Below the pieces are notes generated by a model. The model had not been told where the DNA came from and did no database searches. It saw only the letters and a program-made list of their open reading frames with translations. A stretch of 8,880 nt of DNA. It comes from Acidobacteriota bacterium (lineage in GTDB: Bacteria > Acidobacteriota > Vicinamibacteria > Vicinamibacterales > CAVVIG01). Both the position numbers and the translations under genes were made by a program. The stretch covers positions 1 through 8,880 of the forward strand of contig QHWL01000017.1 in assembly GCA_003222555.1 (NCBI GenBank), given 5' to 3'. Position 1 is the stretch's first letter; every line of letters starts with the position of its first letter. Positions 6,604 to 8,880 of the stretch are shown here, one piece after another.

Positions 6604-7086
6604 CTAACTTTTCGTGTCGATGGATCGGAACCATTCGGCGTGCCACGCGATGAGCTGTCGCGAGACCGGGTCGACTTCCTTCCAGATGCGCACCGGCGAC
6701 GGACCCCGCCAGATGTAGTCGGCGGAATGCGGGCGGCACTGCCATTCCCAGAGCGTCTGTATCGAGGCCTCCCAGGTCTCGCCCCGCATTCGCGCGGCGC
6801 GGTTGATGGGGATGCCGAGGTAGTCGCCCAGCTCGGGTCCGGGCACGCGCTCCGGCTGATCTTCGTGGAAACGCGGCGCCCACTCACCGGTGAAGTCGAC
6901 GCCGGCACCGGCGGCACGCGTCGGGTCATCATTGACTTCGACGAGCGAACCGGACGGCACCGATTGCGGCGGCTGCGCGCCTGGCGCGTCTGGGGAGATT
7001 GTCGCGCGCGGCGCTGGCCGCGCGACGAGCGTCGCGGTCAACGCAGCGGTCGCTGCGACGAGCGCGGCACGCCTGACTTTGTCCAT
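6604..7086 (-). CDS. Secreted protein of the QCRPH-motif family, function unknown
   Basis: The start is placed at ATG 7086 (MDKVRRAALVAATAALTATLVA), because AAGGAG at 7090-7095 lies 3 nt before it and the encoded N-terminus is a good signal peptide. The longer possibility from 7137 would put the promoter inside the gene. The protein has 160 residues. After a proline-rich linker come VDFTGEWAP, ELGDYLGIPINRAARMR, ASIQTLWEWQCRPHSADYIWRGP and RIWKEVDPVSRQLIAWHAEW, ending FRSIDTKS. It is a paralogue of the fragment at 4719-5084. Its single Cys in QCRPH and conserved Trp/Arg/His residues are the notable features. As I recall, relatives in Acidobacteriota continue well beyond the LRSID-like segment, so this may be a natural short form or a C-terminal truncation. 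It is the first gene of the operon with the dioxygenase, consistent with a periplasmic role in the same pathway. Confidence 0.8.
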   Translation of the reverse strand: MDKVRRAALVAATAALTATLVARPAPRATISPDAPGAQPPQSVPSGSLVEVNDDPTRAAGAGVDFTGEWAPRFHEDQPERVPGPELGDYLGIPINRAARMRGETWEASIQTLWEWQCRPHSADYIWRGPSPVRIWKEVDPVSRQLIAWHAEWFRSIDTKS

Positions 7087-7089
7087 CAG

Positions 7090-7095
7090 CTCCTT
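7090..7095 (-). promoter_or_regulatory. Ribosome binding site fixing the start of the secreted protein
   Basis: AAGGAG on the minus strand lies 3 nt upstream of ATG 7086. It favours this start over the in-frame 7137 alternative. Confidence 0.7.
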
Positions 7096-7103
7096 CGGCG
7101 GCG

Positions 7104-7111
7104 AGTATACT
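7104..7111. promoter_or_regulatory. Symmetric -10 element AGTATACT between divergent genes
   Basis: The octamer is a perfect palindrome, so it presents TATACT as a -10 on both strands (7109-7104 minus, 7106-7111 plus). The minus-strand use is well supported. For the plus strand I find no good -35 at normal spacing, so transcription of the transporter from it (start near 7118, just before TTG 7125) is only a possibility. Confidence 0.4.
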
Positions 7112-7131
7112 TGGCGCTTCCAGCTTGTCAA
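7104..7131 (-). promoter_or_regulatory. Strong sigma70-like promoter of the dioxygenase operon
   Basis: On the minus strand, a perfect TTGACA (7131-7126) is followed after 16 bp by TATACT (7109-7104). Transcription would start near 7097, only about 11 nt before ATG 7086 and practically at the Shine-Dalgarno. This is the best promoter match in the window. Its -35 overlaps the TTG start codon of the divergent transporter gene. Confidence 0.7.
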
Positions 7132-8504
7132 CAACACGCCCTGATACGTCGCCCCTCATCCTGCCAGCGGTCGACATCGCCGACCGCATCGACAACAGCC
7201 CGCTTGGGGCACTGCAGGTGTCGACCTTCGCGATCTGTCTGCTGTGTCTGATCATGGACGGCTTCGACGTGCAGGCGCTCGGGTACGTCGCGCCAGAAAT
7301 CGTGCGCGAGTGGAAGGTCTCCAACGCGGCGCTCGGCCCGGTGTTCGGCGCCAGCAACTTCGGCGTGCTCGTCGGGTCGCTCGTTTTCAGCATGCTCGCC
7401 GACAAGATCGGCCGCCGGCCGATCTTGATCGGCGCGACGCTCTTTTTTGGCGTGATGACGATCGCCGCCGCGCGCGCGGCCTCGGTCGGCGAGCTGCTCG
7501 GCCTGCGCTTGGTCGCCGGCATCGGGCTCGGCTGCATAATCCCGAACGCGACTGCGCTCGTCGGCGAGTACAGCCCGCGCCGGCTGCGCGGTCCGCTGAT
7601 GATGGTCATCGGCGGCGTCGGGTTCACCGGCGGCGCGGCGATCGGCGGCGTCATCTCCGCCTTCCTCATTCCACGCTTCGGCTGGCGGTCGGTGCTCTAT
7701 TTCGGGGGCGCGGCGCCGCTGCTGATCGCGCTGGCGATGCTGCTATGGCTGCCCGAGTCGTTGCAGTTTCTCGTCGTCCGGCGTAAGGATCGCGCGGCAA
7801 TCGCGCGATGGCTCACACGCATCGATCCGACGGTGCCGTCGGGTCCCGCTGTCGAGTTCGTGGTGCGCGAAGAAAACCGCGAAGGTGTGCCGGTCGTGCA
7901 CCTGTTTCGCGAGGGGCGCGGCGCCGTGACTATCCTGTTGTGGGTCGTCAACTTCATGAACCTGCTGAACCTCTATTTTCTCGCCAGCTGGCTGCCGACC
8001 GTCGTCAGGGACGCCGGGCACGCGGCGTCGACCGCGGTGCTCGTAGGCACGATCCTGCAGGTGGGCGGCACGATCGGGACCGTCGGGCTCGCGTGGCTGA
8101 TCGGCCGTCTGGGCTTCATCCCGGTGCTGACCGCGTCGTTCGGTCTGGCATCGGTCACGATCGCGCTGATCGGTCAGCCTGGTGTTTCGATCGCGCTTCT
8201 GTTCGCGCTGGCGTTCATCGCGGGCTGGTGTGTGGTCGGCGGTCAGCCGGGGATTAACGCGCTCGCGGGGACCTTCTATCCCACTTCTCTGCGATCGACC
8301 GGCGTCGGCTGGGGACTCGGCGTCGGCCGCGCTGGCGCGATCGTCGGGCCGGTCGTCGGCGGCGAGTTCATGCGCCGGCGGTGGTCGACACGCGACATCT
8401 TTTTCGCGGCGGCGATACCCGCACTTGTCTCGACCGTCGCGCTGCTCGCACTGCGCGTCGCGATGGCGCGGCGATCTTTGCGACACGGCGACTCTGATAT
8501 ATAA
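7125..8504 (+). CDS. Aromatic acid:H+ symporter, AAHS family of the major facilitator superfamily
   Basis: This 459-residue membrane protein has about twelve hydrophobic segments. The AAHS signature DGFDVQA is at 45-51 in the first helix, the MFS loop motif ADKIGRRP at 92-99, and GEYSPRRLRG at 147-156. LPESLQFL at 209-216 precedes the central cytoplasmic loop (about 217-265), and the second half begins at TILLWVVNF. Relatives such as PcaK carry 4-hydroxybenzoate, protocatechuate, gentisate or related acids across the inner membrane with protons. The best start is TTG 7125: the N-terminal VDIADRIDNSPLGALQ segment is typical of the family, and the first in-frame ATG (7254) would remove the first helix. 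No good Shine-Dalgarno is visible, so the message may be nearly leaderless. It diverges from the dioxygenase operon, which points to gentisate or a similar acid as cargo. Confidence 0.92.
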   Translation: MSTTRPDTSPLILPAVDIADRIDNSPLGALQVSTFAICLLCLIMDGFDVQALGYVAPEIVREWKVSNAALGPVFGASNFGVLVGSLVFSMLADKIGRRPILIGATLFFGVMTIAAARAASVGELLGLRLVAGIGLGCIIPNATALVGEYSPRRLRGPLMMVIGGVGFTGGAAIGGVISAFLIPRFGWRSVLYFGGAAPLLIALAMLLWLPESLQFLVVRRKDRAAIARWLTRIDPTVPSGPAVEFVVREENREGVPVVHLFREGRGAVTILLWVVNFMNLLNLYFLASWLPTVVRDAGHAASTAVLVGTILQVGGTIGTVGLAWLIGRLGFIPVLTASFGLASVTIALIGQPGVSIALLFALAFIAGWCVVGGQPGINALAGTFYPTSLRSTGVGWGLGVGRAGAIVGPVVGGEFMRRRWSTRDIFFAAAIPALVSTVALLALRVAMARRSLRHGDSDI

Positions 8505-8505
8505 C
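8478..8505 (+). promoter_or_regulatory. Candidate promoter for the FAH-family gene
   Basis: TTGCGA (8478-8483) and TATAAC (8500-8505) are separated by 16 bp at the very end of the transporter gene; the TAA stop lies inside the -10. Transcription near 8512 would give a leader of about 240 nt containing the large palindrome at 8536-8676. The alternative is read-through from the transporter. Confidence 0.35.
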
Positions 8506-8535
8506 AGGCCAGGATTAACGGAGGCCTCTCGTGGC

Positions 8536-8676
8536 GCAGGCCTTTAGTGCCTGTGAAGAAACCGTTAACCGCCGAGACCGCCGAGACCGCGGAGGCGAAA
8601 ACGCTAAGAATTCTCGGCGTGCTCTGCGAGCTCTGCGTTGAAACGTCGCATTTCTTCACAGGCTCTGTAGGCCTGC
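8536..8676. repeat. Composite palindrome: 26-bp inverted repeat enclosing dispersed repeat copy 2
   Basis: Left arm 8536-8561 pairs with right arm 8651-8676 at 23 of 26 positions, including a perfect 12-bp CCTGTGAAGAAA / TTTCTTCACAGG and a perfect GCAGGCCT / AGGCCTGC end. Inside lies copy 2 of the dispersed repeat (8564-8637), itself imperfectly self-complementary through 9-nt units. The whole block could fold into one long hairpin of about 140 nt. Copy 1 at 896-985 lacks the outer arms. Confidence 0.8.
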
Positions 8677-8735
8677 GAATGGCCCCCGCGCAACCCTAAT
8701 GGGCTGCGACGCTTTCAGGTTCTTCAACGCGCTCG

Positions 8736-8741
8736 AAGGAG
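8736..8741 (+). promoter_or_regulatory. Ribosome binding site choosing the FAH start
   Basis: AAGGAG lies 11 nt before ATG 8753. The in-frame ATG at 8699 has no such site, and the family N-terminus begins at MRLCRF, so 8753 is preferred. Confidence 0.55.
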
Positions 8742-8752
8742 ACAGGGGCGAC

Positions 8753-8880
8753 ATGCGGTTGTGCCGATTCGGGAGTGGGTCGCTGGGCGTGGTCGACGGG
8801 ACGACGGTACGCGACGTGACGGCGGCGCTCGACGTGTTGCCGGCGTGCCGGTATCCGTTGCCGTCGTACGATCTGATGAT
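8753..8880 (+). CDS. Fumarylacetoacetate-hydrolase-family protein, partial (5' end only)
   Basis: Only the first 42 residues are in the window, starting MRLCRFGSGSLGVVDG and continuing TVRDVTAALDVLPACRYPLPS. This N-terminal pattern (a short strand, LGVVDG, then V-DVT and a P-YPLP segment) is typical of the beta-rich N-terminal domain of FAH-family hydrolases. The catalytic domain with its divalent-metal Glu and Asp ligands is beyond the right edge and cannot be checked. In gentisate pathways this family supplies fumarylpyruvate or maleylpyruvate hydrolase, which would complete cleavage to pyruvate plus fumarate or maleate. That role fits the neighbouring ring-cleavage dioxygenase and transporter. 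Decarboxylase or isomerase members of the family remain possible. Confidence 0.75.
   Translation, partial: MRLCRFGSGSLGVVDGTTVRDVTAALDVLPACRYPLPSYDLM

Larger units (their letters stand above)
8505..8752. other. Intergenic leader with large palindrome
   Basis: The 248-nt gap holds the repeat-bearing palindrome (8536-8676) and then a short stretch with the Shine-Dalgarno of the FAH gene. A tiny frame at 8678-8698 (ATG GCC CCC GCG CAA CCC TAA) ends against an in-frame upstream ATG at 8699. Neither has a ribosome binding site, and I do not call them genes. Confidence 0.5.

Noticed and set aside
5630..6883. 417-codon minus-strand frame overlapping the dioxygenase
   Set aside because: Same strand, different frame from the dioxygenase; Arg/Ala-rich and without cupin motifs.
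7087..7137. Upstream start at 7137 for the operon-leading secreted protein
   Set aside because: That segment contains the promoter's -35 and -10 and would bury the signal peptide; ATG 7086 has AAGGAG at ideal spacing.
5632..7251. 539-codon open frame on the plus strand opposite the dioxygenase operon
   Set aside because: Antisense to well-supported genes with conserved motifs; its product resembles a reverse-frame artefact.

Overview
The window is GC-rich, densely coding, Gram-negative DNA. A very large Oar-type TonB-dependent outer-membrane receptor with an N-terminal carboxypeptidase-regulatory-like domain, a twin-arginine-type sugar isomerase/epimerase, secreted proteins sharing a QCRPH motif, and a dispersed palindromic repeat together suggest Acidobacteriota, possibly Vicinamibacteria. 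This placement is an inference from gene content; there is no rRNA or other phylogenetic marker.

Layout. (1) 1-733, minus strand: the N-terminal 244 residues of a secreted AP-endonuclease-2/xylose-isomerase-like TIM-barrel protein, cut by the left edge. (2) 734-1139: divergent intergenic region with a dispersed repeat (copy 1) and candidate promoters facing both ways. (3) 1140-4571, plus: complete TonB-dependent receptor. (4) 4570-4712: a run of palindromes. (5) 4719-5084, plus: the N-terminal part of a small secreted protein, fused tail-to-tail at about 5081-5086 to (6) the N-terminal part of a MetE-like methyltransferase (5539 down to 5081, minus). (7) 5539-6600, minus: complete gentisate 1,2-dioxygenase-type double cupin. 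(8) 6604-7086, minus: a paralogue of the secreted protein in (5). (9) 7125-8504, plus: an aromatic-acid:H+ symporter of the major facilitator superfamily. (10) 8505-8752: intergenic region with a ~140-nt palindrome built around repeat copy 2. (11) 8753-8880, plus: start of a fumarylacetoacetate-hydrolase-family gene, cut by the right edge.

How the genes fit together. Items 5-11 look like an aromatic-acid catabolic locus of gentisate type. The AAHS transporter would import the acid, the cupin would open the gentisate-like ring, and the FAH-family hydrolase would cleave the resulting oxo-diacid. The minus-strand genes (secreted protein, dioxygenase, MetE-like) are tightly packed and translationally coupled, and share a strong sigma70-like promoter just upstream. 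The transporter diverges from the same ~40-bp promoter region. The outer-membrane receptor and the first secreted paralogue may provide the outer-envelope part of uptake.

Most notable points: the tail-to-tail junction of two truncated genes near 5083, with about 4 bp of ambiguity (convergent deletion or assembly misjoin); the two-copy dispersed repeat (93% identical over 74 nt), one copy inside a large inverted repeat; a symmetric -10 element (AGTATACT) between divergent genes; and the coupling of a MetE-like gene to a ring-cleavage dioxygenase.
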